DNA from: Streptomyces liliiviolaceus
GTDB lineage: Bacteria > Actinomycetota > Actinomycetes > Streptomycetales > Streptomycetaceae
Direction of reading: 5' to 3'
NCBI RefSeq assembly: GCF_018070025.1
Contig: NZ_JAGPYQ010000001.1
Location: 930,001 to 994,000, forward strand
DNA: 64,000 nt
The notes beneath the pieces are model-generated. The model was not told where the DNA came from. It was given only the letters and a program-made list of their open reading frames with translations, and did no database searches. Of this stretch, positions 6,579-14,949 are shown one piece after another; position 1 is the stretch's first letter; every line of letters begins with the position of its first letter. The position numbers and the translations under genes were made by a program.

Positions 6579-8102
6579 TCAGACCCGATGCCACGCCAGG
6601 TCCGACATCACCGCAACCGGCAAGGACGGATTCGACGCCGCCGCTTCCGCCACCTGCCAGTCCGTGGCCGTGAGCAGTTCCGTGATGACCCGTGGCGGGA
6701 GGGCCGGGTGAGCGGCGGCCGTCGGTGCGGCCTGTCCGTCCTTCAGACAGGCGAGCAGCGCCGCGGCCGGTGCCGCGCGATGCCGGGCGATCTCGCGGAA
6801 CGCCTTCCGCACCGGTGGTTCGTGCCGGGTCAGCTCCTCCAGCAGGGCCGGGGTCGCGTCCGGGTTGGTCGCCACCTTGGCCAGGACCCGTACGCCGTGG
6901 CGTTCGACCATGGTGCGCAACTGCGCCTCGGTGAGGCCGGGGTGGGGAGCCAGGGCCTTGACCACCTTCGCGTCGGGGTCGTCGGCCAGCCGGTCGCGTA
7001 TCCCGGGCGGCAGATCCCGCCGGTGGGCCACGAGCATGCGGGACGCCGGGTCCGGTGACCGCGCGAGGTGCGCGATCTCCGCCGGTGAGGCGGCGGCGAC
7101 GCGCGGCACCAGCGTGGCGCCGACCTTGGCGGTCGCGGCCAGGCGGGTGAGCACGTCCAGAGGCACGCGCGGGTGGTGCGCGAGCGCGCGGCGCACCTCG
7201 GGGTCGTGGTCGTCCGCCATCGCCCTGATCAGGGCCTCGTCGAGCGCGGGGTTCTCGGCGATGTCCCTGCGGATACCGGGGTGCGGGTCCGCGGCCAGCC
7301 GCGCGTACGCCTGCCTGGGCAGGTCCTGGCGGGTGGTGAGCACCCAGCGCAGGAGCGTCGACGGGTGGTCCACGAAGGCGACGACGGCTTCGACCGGGGT
7401 GGCGGGGTTACGGAGCGCCGCCTCCCGCGTGTGGTGGACGGTCGACTCGTGGGAGCCGTCGCAGGACGCGCCCAGCAGCAGATCGCAGTCGGGGCGCGAG
7501 CACTGCGGATCGTGGACGAAGGGGATCTCCTCGCGGTCGCAGACCAGACAGTGGCGCGCGGCCGGCTGTCCTGCTCCCGTGAGCAGCGCCGCCAGCGTGG
7601 CGGGCGGGGTCGCCTCGTTGGCCGCCACCGCCCGGCGCACCTCGGCGTGCGGATGTGTCGCGAGCCTCGCGGTGACGTCCGGAGCCGTCGTCCACAGGGC
7701 CAGCTCGGCCAGCACCCGTACGTCCGGGTCCGCCGCGAGGGTGTCCACCACGTCGGGCGGGAGGCCGGGGCAGGCCGCCAGCTTCTCCCGGCGCTCGTGG
7801 ATCGGGTCCGCCGCCAGGAGGTGCGCCCACTCCGGGCGGCCGGCGCCCCGGTCGAGCAGGGCGAGGGCCGCGTCGGGCCGGGCGACGGGGTCGATGTCGG
7901 CGGCGGTCAGCAGTCCCTCGTACGCGAGCCGCACCGCACCTTCCTCGACCCGCTCGGCCAGCGCGAGCGCCTGCGCACGGCTGAGGTCCGCGCGGCAGGC
8001 GAGGTCGTCGGCGAGGTCGTCGTCCGCGAGGGATATCAGCCGGTCCAGCAGTTCGGACGGCAGGGCCGGATTGGCGGCGAGCCCGCACAGGATGTGATGC
8101 AC
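6579..8102 (-). CDS. Leucine-rich-repeat-variant (LRV)/HEAT-like repeat protein with internal Cys cluster
   Basis: The 507-residue protein is built of short helical repeats such as ANPALPSELLDRL, ACPGLPPDVVDTLAADPDV and ENPALDEALIRAMADDHDP. These match LRV repeats: NP-x-LP-x-x-LL-x-x-LA-x-D-x-x-x-x-VR. At about residues 183-220 the array is broken by a cysteine-rich insert: CLVC, then C-S-R-P-D-C, then a further Cys in GASCDG. It could hold Zn or an Fe-S cluster, since the founding LRV protein of Azotobacter has an Fe-S domain. There is no signal peptide. The array likely serves as a protein-binding scaffold; the partner is unknown. The gene is divergent from the DUF6924 gene. Confidence 0.8.
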   Translation of the reverse strand: MHHILCGLAANPALPSELLDRLISLADDDLADDLACRADLSRAQALALAERVEEGAVRLAYEGLLTAADIDPVARPDAALALLDRGAGRPEWAHLLAADPIHERREKLAACPGLPPDVVDTLAADPDVRVLAELALWTTAPDVTARLATHPHAEVRRAVAANEATPPATLAALLTGAGQPAARHCLVCDREEIPFVHDPQCSRPDCDLLLGASCDGSHESTVHHTREAALRNPATPVEAVVAFVDHPSTLLRWVLTTRQDLPRQAYARLAADPHPGIRRDIAENPALDEALIRAMADDHDPEVRRALAHHPRVPLDVLTRLAATAKVGATLVPRVAAASPAEIAHLARSPDPASRMLVAHRRDLPPGIRDRLADDPDAKVVKALAPHPGLTEAQLRTMVERHGVRVLAKVATNPDATPALLEELTRHEPPVRKAFREIARHRAAPAAALLACLKDGQAAPTAAAHPALPPRVITELLTATDWQVAEAAASNPSLPVAVMSDLAWHRV

Positions 8103-8234
8103 AGGGGCATCCTGCCCGACCCGGCGCCCACTTCCCGGCCCCGGCTGTCGGGCCCGTTGTCAGACCCTCCCCCTACGCTTCGGATCACCGTCAACGCGGC
8201 CCCTGGCGCCGCTCGTTGGAAAGAGTGCCGATCT

Positions 8235-8684
8235 GTGCGAGTTCTGCCGAAGACCGACGCCGACTACCCGCCCATGCTGCTGGTGCGTACCGACTACCGC
8301 GACGACGACGCCTGGCAGCGGGTGCTGGCCGTACTCGACACGCCGTGGGTCTTCGACGAGGGCGACGAGGACAACGGCCGCCTCAAGGAGGACATCGTCC
8401 GCGTGGACGACCCCGCGTGGGCGGACGCGACCCCCTTCGACGTCCTCGCCGCTCTCACCGCGCCCGGGGAGGGGGATGAGGAGGAGGCCGGCGAGTGCGG
8501 GTGGCCGGTGGTCTTCCTCGCCGACCGCGCCAGCATGGAGGGCCCGGAACCGACACTCCTCGCGGTGAGCCCCGACCCGGAGGAGCAGACCGCGCCGTAC
8601 CGCATACCGGCCCTGGAGACCCCGCACGAGATGCACTGCAACCTGGCCATCGCGAACATGGACTTCGACGAGTTCGGAGGCTAG
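8235..8684 (+). CDS. DUF6924 domain protein
   Basis: The 149-residue acidic protein starts at GTG 8235 (VRVLPKTDADYPPMLLVRTDY) and continues DDDAWQRVLAVLDTPWVFD. It contains WPVVFLADRASM and ends in LETPHEMHCNLAIANMDFDEF. These blocks match DUF6924, a small soluble family of streptomycetes often found near immunity-like or regulatory genes; no function is known to me. The GTG is preferred over the ATG at 8274 because the LPxTDADY segment belongs to the family. It stands alone between a divergent LRV gene and an aldo/keto reductase. Confidence 0.72.
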   Translation: MRVLPKTDADYPPMLLVRTDYRDDDAWQRVLAVLDTPWVFDEGDEDNGRLKEDIVRVDDPAWADATPFDVLAALTAPGEGDEEEAGECGWPVVFLADRASMEGPEPTLLAVSPDPEEQTAPYRIPALETPHEMHCNLAIANMDFDEFGG

Positions 8685-8775
8685 CCCCCGGGCTCCCGGG
8701 CCCCGCCCCCGTCCCGGCGGTCACCGCGGAGCGAGGTGTTGCCTAGAGCGCACTCGACGACGTTGGCTGTGAACC

Positions 8776-9768
8776 ATGAAGTACACGCAGCTGGGACGCA
8801 CAGGACTCAAGGTCAGCCGACTCGTCCTCGGCACCATGAACTTCGGTCCGCAGACGGACGAGGCCGACAGTCACGCGATCATGGACGCGGCGCTGGACGC
8901 GGGCATCAACTACTTCGACACCGCCAACGTGTACGGCTGGGGTCCGAACAAGGGCCTCACCGAGGAAATCGTCGGAAGCTGGTTCGCCAAGGGCGGTGAG
9001 CGGCGCGACAAGGTCGTGCTCGCCACCAAGGTGTACGGCAACATGGCCGCCGAGGGCGACGCCTGGCCCAACCACGACAAGCTCTCCGCGCTCAACATCC
9101 GGCGCGCGGTGGACGCCAGCCTGAAGCGGCTGGGAACCGACTACATCGACGTCTACCAGTTCCACCACATCGACCGCAGCACCCCGTTCGAGGAGATCTG
9201 GCAGGCGATCGACGTCCTGGTCCAGCAGGGCAAGATCCTGTACGCCGGGTCCTCCAACTTCCCCGGCTACAAGATCGCCCAGGCCAACGAGATCGCCGCC
9301 CGCCGCGGCGGCACCATCGGCCTCGTCAGCGAACAGTGCCTCTACAACCTCGCCGAGCGCCGCGCCGAGATGGAGGTCATCCCGGCCGCGCAGGAGTACG
9401 GGCTCGGCGTCATCCCGTGGTCGCCGCTCCAGGGCGGTCTGCTGGGCGGGGTCCTCAAGAAGGAGATCCAGGGCGGGCGGCGGGCGAGCGGCCGGGCCGC
9501 CGACACCCTCGCCGACCCCGCGGGCCGCGCACGGGTCCAGTCGTACGAGGACCTGCTCGACAAGCACGGCATCGAGCCCGGCGAGGCGGCGCTGGCCTGG
9601 CTGCTGACCCGGCCCGGCGTCACGGGCCCGATCGTCGGCCCGCGCACCGCCGAACAGCTGGAGTCCGCGCTCCGAGCCGTCGAGCTCGAACTGAGCGACG
9701 AGGTTCTCACCGGCCTGGACGAGATCTTCCCGGGCCCGGGCCCGTCCCCGGAGGCCTTCGCCTGGTAG
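8776..9768 (+). CDS. Aldo/keto reductase
   Basis: The 330-residue protein is a complete NADPH-dependent aldo/keto reductase. It begins MKYTQLGRTGLKVSRLVLGT. The catalytic tetrad is visible: Asp in YFDTANVYGWG, Tyr in the same block, Lys in VVLATKVYG, and His in DVYQFHHIDR. The C-terminal NADPH-binding part is TGPIVGPRTAEQLE. It resembles the YhdN/voltage-gated K+ channel beta-subunit group (AKR11/13-like) that reduces aldehydes and ketones in the cytosol. No pathway neighbours are present; a general detoxifying role is likely. The stop is followed by a dispersed GC repeat. Confidence 0.93.
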   Translation: MKYTQLGRTGLKVSRLVLGTMNFGPQTDEADSHAIMDAALDAGINYFDTANVYGWGPNKGLTEEIVGSWFAKGGERRDKVVLATKVYGNMAAEGDAWPNHDKLSALNIRRAVDASLKRLGTDYIDVYQFHHIDRSTPFEEIWQAIDVLVQQGKILYAGSSNFPGYKIAQANEIAARRGGTIGLVSEQCLYNLAERRAEMEVIPAAQEYGLGVIPWSPLQGGLLGGVLKKEIQGGRRASGRAADTLADPAGRARVQSYEDLLDKHGIEPGEAALAWLLTRPGVTGPIVGPRTAEQLESALRAVELELSDEVLTGLDEIFPGPGPSPEAFAW

Positions 9769-9808
9769 CCCCACCCGGGCAGCCGACACCTTGATGGGCC
9801 GCCCCGAC

Positions 9809-9890
9809 AGGGGCGCCCTGAAGGGGCGCGGGGCTGTGTCCGTATGCGGCTCCGCCGCGGGGGCGCGACCAGCCACAGCGGACCGTCAGC
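9809..9890. repeat. Diverged copy of the dispersed K element
   Basis: The stretch holds AAGGGGCGCGGGGCTGTGTC followed by a GCGACCAGCCAC tail, a variant of the 19-bp K element with GAACTGCGC replaced by GCTGTGTC. It lies between the aldo/keto reductase and the convergent small membrane-protein gene. Confidence 0.6.
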
Positions 9891-9930
9891 CGACAACGGT
9901 CCCCCTCGACCGCCCGCAGCAGCGACCGCG

Positions 9931-10020
9931 TCACCTACCGACGGCCGCCGCCAGAGCCACCACGACGAACATCAGCACAAGCACACCGGCCATGATCCGG
10001 TTCCGCGTCTTCGGGTCCAC
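9931..10020 (-). CDS. 29-residue single-span membrane microprotein
   Basis: A GTG at 10020 opens a 29-residue product: VDPKTRNRIMAG, then a continuous hydrophobic helix (VLVLMFVVVALAAAVG) and a final Arg. It has a polar, positively charged N-terminus and one transmembrane span. I recall near-identical short products annotated in many streptomycetes, and the clean helix argues it is real. The function is unknown; such microproteins often modulate membrane complexes. Confidence 0.6.
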   Translation of the reverse strand: MDPKTRNRIMAGVLVLMFVVVALAAAVGR

Positions 10021-10043
10021 GCACCGAGCGTAACCGCCCACCC

Positions 10044-10643
10044 TCAGCCCACCCCGCCTCGGGGTCCGCCAGGCGGCCCGCCGAGGGGCCACCGCGCAAG
10101 CACCTCGTACCGCGGCTGCTCCCCCGGCACCCCCGACACAGGCAGCCGGCTCCGCATCAGGCACAGCTCGCCCACCGTCCAGGCCCGCCCCTCGAACCCG
10201 TCCAGCGCGGACACGTACGGGGTGAAGTCCGCCGACTCACGGTTGCTGCGCGCCAGCGTGAGGTGCGCCCGGTAGGCCCGGTGCTCCTCCCGCGTCACCC
10301 CCGCCCTGCGCCCCGCCGCCACCGCCCGGTCGGCCAGCAGCCGCAGAGTCCGTACGTCCCCTGCGGCGCCCGCCCACAGCGCCCGTCCCCCGAAACGGCC
10401 CCCGCCGCGCAGGGACAGCGAAAAGGGATCCGTCCGCCGGGCCGACCGCTCCAACCGGACCGACAGCTCCGGTACGAGCCCGTCGTCGACCTCCCCGTAG
10501 AACGCGAGCGTGAAGTGCCAGCCGGGCCGGGTGGTCCAGCGCACTCCGTCGCCCGCCCCCGGCAACCGCCGCAGTCCGTCGACCACCGCACCGAGCTCGA
10601 CCGTCACATCCTCCGGCGGCAGCACAGCGGCGAAGAGTCTCAT
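10044..10643 (-). CDS. thpR: RNA 2',3'-cyclic phosphodiesterase (2'-5' RNA ligase family)
   Basis: The 199-residue protein begins MRLFAAVLPPEDVTVELG. It carries both signature HxTx motifs of the 2H phosphoesterase superfamily: HFTLAFYGEV (about residue 44) and HLTLARSN (about 128). In ThpR/LigT the two His and two Thr residues form the active site that opens 2',3'-cyclic phosphates on RNA or reversibly joins 2'-5' bonds. The length fits the family. It is cytoplasmic and probably monocistronic; the next upstream gene is the convergent-side MFS unit across a K element. Confidence 0.9.
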   Translation of the reverse strand: MRLFAAVLPPEDVTVELGAVVDGLRRLPGAGDGVRWTTRPGWHFTLAFYGEVDDGLVPELSVRLERSARRTDPFSLSLRGGGRFGGRALWAGAAGDVRTLRLLADRAVAAGRRAGVTREEHRAYRAHLTLARSNRESADFTPYVSALDGFEGRAWTVGELCLMRSRLPVSGVPGEQPRYEVLARWPLGGPPGGPRGGVG

Positions 10644-10675
10644 ACGCCAACCCTGCCAGCTACGGGTCAGGAACA

Positions 10676-10715
10676 GGGGCGCGGGGAACTGCCCGACCAG
10701 CCCCCACCGGGCCGG
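10676..10715 (+). repeat. Single K element
   Basis: A copy GGGGCGCGGGGAACTGCCC with the usual tail GACCAGCCCCCACCGG follows, in a 132-base gap between the start of thpR and the end of the MFS gene. No inverted partner is close, so it cannot form the large hairpin seen elsewhere. Confidence 0.7.
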
Positions 10716-10775
10716 GCCGACAGACCGACGCGCGGGCCCGGGGCCCAGATCCGCCAGCCGCCCGGACGGCTACGG

Positions 10776-12125
10776 CTACGCCGCCGTCGCCAGCACCCGC
10801 TCCCGCGGAACGAACCGCACCTGCGGATGCCCGTGGTGCCAGCCCACCGACAGACGCAGGCCGCCCACCCTGGCCAGGGCGAGGCCGACCGTCGCCGCCG
10901 CCAGCACCGAGACGACGCCGCCCATGGCGAAGCCCACCCGGGGCCCGTACGCGTCCGTGATCCAGCCGACCACGGGCGCCCCCAGCGGCGTACCGCCCAT
11001 GAAGACCATCATGAAGAGCGCCATGACACGGCCGCGCATGGCGGGGTCGGTACCCATCTGGACGGCGGTGTTGGCCGTGACGTTGACCGTCAGACCGGCC
11101 ATCCCGATGGGGACCATGAGCGCGGCGAAGAGCCAGTACGACGGGGCCAGCGAGGCCACGATCTCCAGCACTCCGAAGGCCACGGCGGCGGCGATCAGCA
11201 CACGCAGCCGGGCCGTGCCGCGCCGGGCGGCGAGCAGCGCGCCCGCGACCGATCCCACGGCCATCAGCGTGTTGAAGAGGCTGTACGCGCCCGCGCCGCC
11301 GTGGAAGACGTCGTCCGCGTAGGCCGACAGCCAGACGGGGAAGTTGAAGCCGAAGGTGCCGATGAAGCCGACGAGGACGATCGGCCAGATCAGCTCGGGG
11401 CGGCCGGCGACATAGCGCAGACCCTCGCGGAGCTGGCCCTTGCCGCGCGGGGCGCGCTCGACCTGGTTCAGCTCACTGGAGCGCATCAGGAGCAGGCCCG
11501 CGATGGGCGCGACGAACGACAGGCCGTTGAGCAGGAACGCCCAGCCCGTGCCCACACCGGTGATCAGCAGGCCCGCGACGGCGGGGCCGATCAGCCGGGC
11601 GGACTGGAAGTTGGCGGAGTTGAGGCTGACCGCGTTCTGGAGCTGGCCGGGGCCGACCATCTCGGCGACGAAGGACTGCCGGGCCGGGTTGTCGATCACC
11701 GTGGCGAGGCCCACGGCGAAGGCGGCGACGTACACGTGCCAGACCTGGACGTGTCCGGTGAGGGTCAGGAAGGCGAGCGCGATGCCGGTGAGGCCCATCG
11801 CGGTCTGGGTGGCGAGGAGCGTGGGGCGCTTCGGCAGGCGGTCGACGAGGACTCCGCCGTAGAGGCCGAAGAGCAGCATCGGCAGGAACTGCAGGGCCGT
11901 GGTGAAGCCGACGGCGGCGGACGAGCCGGTGAGGCTCAGCACCAGCCAGTCCTGGGCGATCCGCTGCATCCAGGTGCCGGTGTTCGAGACGACCTGGCCG
12001 GTGAAGAACAGCCGGTAGTTCCTGATCTTCAGCGAGCTGAACATCGAGGAGCGGGTCTTGGGTGCGTGCGGGGTGTCGTGGGCGGCAGGTGCGGGGGCGG
12101 AGTCTGCTCCGGGTCCCGTACTCAA
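10776..12125 (-). CDS. MFS transporter (DHA-type efflux protein)
   Basis: The 449-residue integral membrane protein has about 12 predicted helices, starting after a 40-residue polar N-terminus with SLKIRNYRLFFTGQVVSNTG. TWMQRIAQDWLVLSLTGSS and GGVLVDRLPKRP (the loop 2-3 signature region) match the MFS_3/enterobactin-exporter-like group common in actinobacteria. The start is TTG at 12125, supported by AGGAGG 9 bases upstream; the longer frame to 12326 is rejected. A MarR regulator lies 107 bases upstream on the same strand, so the pair is probably a drug- or metabolite-responsive efflux unit. The substrate is unknown. Confidence 0.88.
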   Translation of the reverse strand: MSTGPGADSAPAPAAHDTPHAPKTRSSMFSSLKIRNYRLFFTGQVVSNTGTWMQRIAQDWLVLSLTGSSAAVGFTTALQFLPMLLFGLYGGVLVDRLPKRPTLLATQTAMGLTGIALAFLTLTGHVQVWHVYVAAFAVGLATVIDNPARQSFVAEMVGPGQLQNAVSLNSANFQSARLIGPAVAGLLITGVGTGWAFLLNGLSFVAPIAGLLLMRSSELNQVERAPRGKGQLREGLRYVAGRPELIWPIVLVGFIGTFGFNFPVWLSAYADDVFHGGAGAYSLFNTLMAVGSVAGALLAARRGTARLRVLIAAAVAFGVLEIVASLAPSYWLFAALMVPIGMAGLTVNVTANTAVQMGTDPAMRGRVMALFMMVFMGGTPLGAPVVGWITDAYGPRVGFAMGGVVSVLAAATVGLALARVGGLRLSVGWHHGHPQVRFVPRERVLATAA

Positions 12126-12232
12126 CGGCGTTCGCCTCCTTGCGTGGTGGTGCGGGTGGCTCATGTGGTGCTGGTGGTGCTGGTGGTGCGTGCGGCCTCG
12201 CAGTCGTCCGCGAGGCCTGCGGCTTACGCCGC

Positions 12233-12670
12233 CTACAGATGCGCGAGCTTCTCCAGTACGGGGGCGGCCTCGCGGAGCTTGGCCCACTCGTCCTCGTCGA
12301 GGCCGTCGACGAGGGAGGCCAGCCACGCGTTCCGCTTCGTGCGGCTCTCCGCAAGCATGGCCTCCGCGCGCTCGGTCTGCGTGACGACCTTCTGGCGGCG
12401 GTCGTCCGGGTGCGCTTCGAGGCGGACCAGGCCCTTCGCCTCCAGCAGCGCCACGATGCGGGTCATCGAGGGCGGCTGCACGTGCTCCTTGCGGGCGAGT
12501 TCGCCCGGTGTGGCCGTGCCGCAGCGGGCGAGGGTGCCCAGGACCGACATCTCGGTCGGGCTCAGCGACTCGTCGACCCGCTGGTGCTTGAGTCGGCGCG
12601 ACAGACGCATCACGGCGGAGCGCAGGGAGTTCACGGCGGCAACATCGTCGCCATGGGTGAGGTCAGGCAT
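12233..12670 (-). CDS. MarR-family transcriptional regulator
   Basis: The 145-residue protein starts MPDLTHGDDVAAVNSLRSAV. It has the MarR winged helix: LSPTEMSVLGTLARCG, GELARKEHVQPPSMTRIVA as recognition helix, and the wing as GLVRLEAHPDDRRQKVV with the conserved DxRxxxV. The terminal helices form the dimer interface. It sits directly upstream of the MFS gene in the same direction and behind a large palindrome at 12673-12704, so it likely represses both itself and the transporter until a ligand binds. Confidence 0.92.
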   Translation of the reverse strand: MPDLTHGDDVAAVNSLRSAVMRLSRRLKHQRVDESLSPTEMSVLGTLARCGTATPGELARKEHVQPPSMTRIVALLEAKGLVRLEAHPDDRRQKVVTQTERAEAMLAESRTKRNAWLASLVDGLDEDEWAKLREAAPVLEKLAHL

Positions 12671-12672
12671 GT

Positions 12673-12704
12673 TCTTTAGAATAACTCATTACTCTTCCTA
12701 AAGA
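12673..12704. promoter_or_regulatory. Putative MarR operator
   Basis: TCTTTAG at 12673-12679 and CTAAAGA at 12698-12704 form a 7-bp inverted repeat around an AT-rich core, ending 2 bases before the MarR start codon. The stretch is strikingly AT-rich for this genome, which fits a promoter. Binding here would shut off the marR-MFS unit. Confidence 0.55.
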
Positions 12705-12834
12705 CCACCGCGACACCCCGCGAATGACCGTGAGTCCGGCCACTCACGCTCGCGCCAACCCTTACTTCACCCAAACGAGTGAGACAGGTGCGGAAAGTGA
12801 CACAGGACACGCCCCGGCCGCGACCCTCGTACCC

Positions 12835-13017
12835 ATGGGGACCACTGTGCTCAGCCTGCGGATAGACGAGGAGCTGCTCGACCGGCTCCGGCAGCACGCG
12901 GCGAAAAGGGGAATGAGCGTCCAGGACTATGTCGTCCGGACGCTCATTCGCGATGACTTCGACGAGCGGTTCTCGACCGCGGTCGAGGAGACGGAAAAGT
13001 TCTACGGGGTTCCGTAG
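12835..13017 (+). CDS. Ribbon-helix-helix (CopG/Arc-like) small DNA-binding protein
   Basis: The 60-residue product reads MGTTVLSLRIDEELLDRLRQ and then HAAKRGMSVQDYVVRTLIRD. This is a beta-strand plus two helices with the RHH turn GMS. The C-terminus is short and acidic (EETEKFYGVP). Proteins of this size are antitoxin-like or small repressors, but no toxin gene is adjacent; the next gene is a convergent permease. It may be an orphan antitoxin or a global regulator. Confidence 0.75.
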   Translation: MGTTVLSLRIDEELLDRLRQHAAKRGMSVQDYVVRTLIRDDFDERFSTAVEETEKFYGVP

Positions 13018-13065
13018 GCCCTGAGGTCGGCGCTCGGCCGGACCCCGGGTCGGGATCAGGTCAGG

Positions 13066-14517
13066 TCAGGTCAGGCCGAGCGCCGGCATCAGGTAGTAGA
13101 AGGCGAAGACCGCCGACACCACGTACATGGCGACCGGCACGTCCCGGCCGCGCCCGGCCGCCAGCCGCAGCACGACGAACGTGATGAAGCCCATGCCGAT
13201 GCCGTTCGTGATCGAGTACGTGAACGGCATCATCAGCATCGTCACGAACGCCGGGATCGCGATCGTGTGGTCGGCCCAGTCGATCTGCCGGACGGAGCCG
13301 GACAGGATCAGGAAGCCGACCGCGAGCAGCGCCGGGGTGGCGGCCTGCGACGGGACCATCGTGGCGACCGGGGTGAGGAAGAGCGCCACGGCGAACAACG
13401 CGCCGGTGACCACGTTCGCGAAGCCGGTGCGCGCGCCCTCGCCGACCCCCGCCGTGGACTCCACGAAGCAGGTGGTCGCGGACGAGGAGGTCGCGCCGCC
13501 CGCGGCGACCGCGATGCCGTCGACGAAGAGCACCTTGCTGATGCCCGGCATGTTGCCGTCCGCGTCGGTCAGCTTCGCCTCGTCGCCGATGCCCATGATC
13601 GTGCCCATCGCGTCGAAGAAGCACGACAGCAGGACCGTGAAGACGAACAGCACACCCGTCAGTACGCCGACCTTGCCGAAGCCGCCGAAGAGGCTGACCT
13701 GGCCGACGAGGCCGAAGTCGGGGCTCGCGACCGGGTTGCCGGGCCACTTCGGGGTGGTCAGGCCCCAGGAGGGCACCTCGGCGACCGCGTTGATCACCAC
13801 GGCGACGACCGTCATCGCGACGATCGAGATGAGGATCGCGCCCGGCACCTTGCGCACGATCAGCGCGAGGGTCAGGAGCGTGCCGAGGACGAAGACCAGG
13901 ACGGGCCAGCCGTTCAGATGGCCGGTGCCGCCGAGCTGCAGCGGCACGGTCGTCTGGGCGACGTCCGGGATACGGGAGACGAAGCCCGAGTCGACCAGGC
14001 CGATCAGCATGATGAACAGGCCGATGCCGATCGCGATGCCCTTGCGCAGGCCGAGCGGTACGGCGTTCATGACGCGCTCGCGCAGACCGGTGGCGACGAG
14101 CAGCATGACCACGAGGCCCGCGAGCACCACCATGCCCATCGCGTCCGGCCAGGACATCCGGGGCGCCAGCTGGAGCGCGACGACGGTGTTCACACCGAGG
14201 CCGGCCGCGAGGGCGATCGGTACGTTGCCGATGACGCCCATCAGGAGCGTGGTGAACGCGGCCGTCAGCGCGGTCGCGGTGACCAGCTGGCCGTTGTCGA
14301 GCTGGTGCCCGTACATGTCCTTCGCGCTGCCCAGGATGATCGGGTTCAGCACGATGATGTAGGCCATCGCGAAGAAGGTGGCGAAACCGCCGCGGATCTC
14401 GCGCGGCAGGGTGCTGCCGCGCTCGGAGATCTTGAAGTAACGGTCGAGGGCGCTGCGGGCGGACGCGGGGTCCGGCTCGTCGGGCGCGGAAGCCTTGGCG
14501 GGGGCCGAGGTGGGCAT
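13066..14517 (-). CDS. NCS2-family (AzgA-type) purine permease
   Basis: The 483-residue membrane protein starts MPTSAPAKASAPDEPDPASA and soon reaches REIRGGFATFFAMAYIIVLN, the AzgA-family opening. VPIALAAGLGVNTVVALQL and FVESTAGVGEGARTGFANVV are the conserved substrate-site segments of nucleobase:cation symporters (NAT/NCS2). Relatives import adenine, guanine or hypoxanthine with protons. About 12-14 membrane spans are visible. The ATG at 14517 is preceded by AAAGG and is preferred to the longer frame. A tandem GGTCA run lies just beyond the stop. The gene is monocistronic. Confidence 0.9.
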   Translation of the reverse strand: MPTSAPAKASAPDEPDPASARSALDRYFKISERGSTLPREIRGGFATFFAMAYIIVLNPIILGSAKDMYGHQLDNGQLVTATALTAAFTTLLMGVIGNVPIALAAGLGVNTVVALQLAPRMSWPDAMGMVVLAGLVVMLLVATGLRERVMNAVPLGLRKGIAIGIGLFIMLIGLVDSGFVSRIPDVAQTTVPLQLGGTGHLNGWPVLVFVLGTLLTLALIVRKVPGAILISIVAMTVVAVVINAVAEVPSWGLTTPKWPGNPVASPDFGLVGQVSLFGGFGKVGVLTGVLFVFTVLLSCFFDAMGTIMGIGDEAKLTDADGNMPGISKVLFVDGIAVAAGGATSSSATTCFVESTAGVGEGARTGFANVVTGALFAVALFLTPVATMVPSQAATPALLAVGFLILSGSVRQIDWADHTIAIPAFVTMLMMPFTYSITNGIGMGFITFVVLRLAAGRGRDVPVAMYVVSAVFAFYYLMPALGLT

Positions 14518-14661
14518 CGAGGACCTTTTTGGAGTTTCGTACGAGCAAAAGTGGCCATGGTCAGGCAGATTCAGTATGAACATATGACGGCTTTGGCGCT
14601 ATCTCCGCGCGTAGACCGCTGGGGCGTCTGCGCCTCCGCGCTCTCCTCGTAAGCTGTCCCC

Positions 14662-14910
14662 ATGGCGAAGTGGACACCGACACACGAGGCACCGGAACCG
14701 CTGGAGGGGCCTGTGGTGGCCACCGTCACGGGCGGTGCGATCCTCTGGTTCGTCCTCTTCCTTGTCCAGCTGCCGTTCTACGGCTGGCTCGACGACCACG
14801 GGCACCTGTGGTGGCTGTGGACGTGCCTCGCGGGGGCGGGGCTGGGGTTGATCGGGATCTGGTACGTACGGGGCCGCGAGGCGGCGATCCGCCGAGCCTC
14901 CGCACCGTAG
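14662..14910 (+). CDS. DUF2530 membrane protein
   Basis: The 82-residue product begins MAKWTPTHEAPEPLEGPVVA and has two membrane helices: GGAILWFVLFLVQLPF, and LWWLWTCLAGAGLGLIGIWYV, followed by a basic tail. This is DUF2530, a small actinobacterial membrane family of unknown role. TAAGCT at 14650-14655 lies 6 bases before the ATG, suggesting a leaderless transcript. It is divergent from the permease gene. Confidence 0.88.
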   Translation: MAKWTPTHEAPEPLEGPVVATVTGGAILWFVLFLVQLPFYGWLDDHGHLWWLWTCLAGAGLGLIGIWYVRGREAAIRRASAP

Positions 14911-14949
14911 GGGTTGACGTCTCCGGTCGTACGTCCAGTGCGGCTGGGT

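Noticed and set aside
10776..12326. Longer N-terminus of the MFS transporter with a His-rich MSHPHHH start
   Set aside because: AGGAGG lies 9 bases before TTG 12125, and the extra segment comes from a GGTGCT tandem run.
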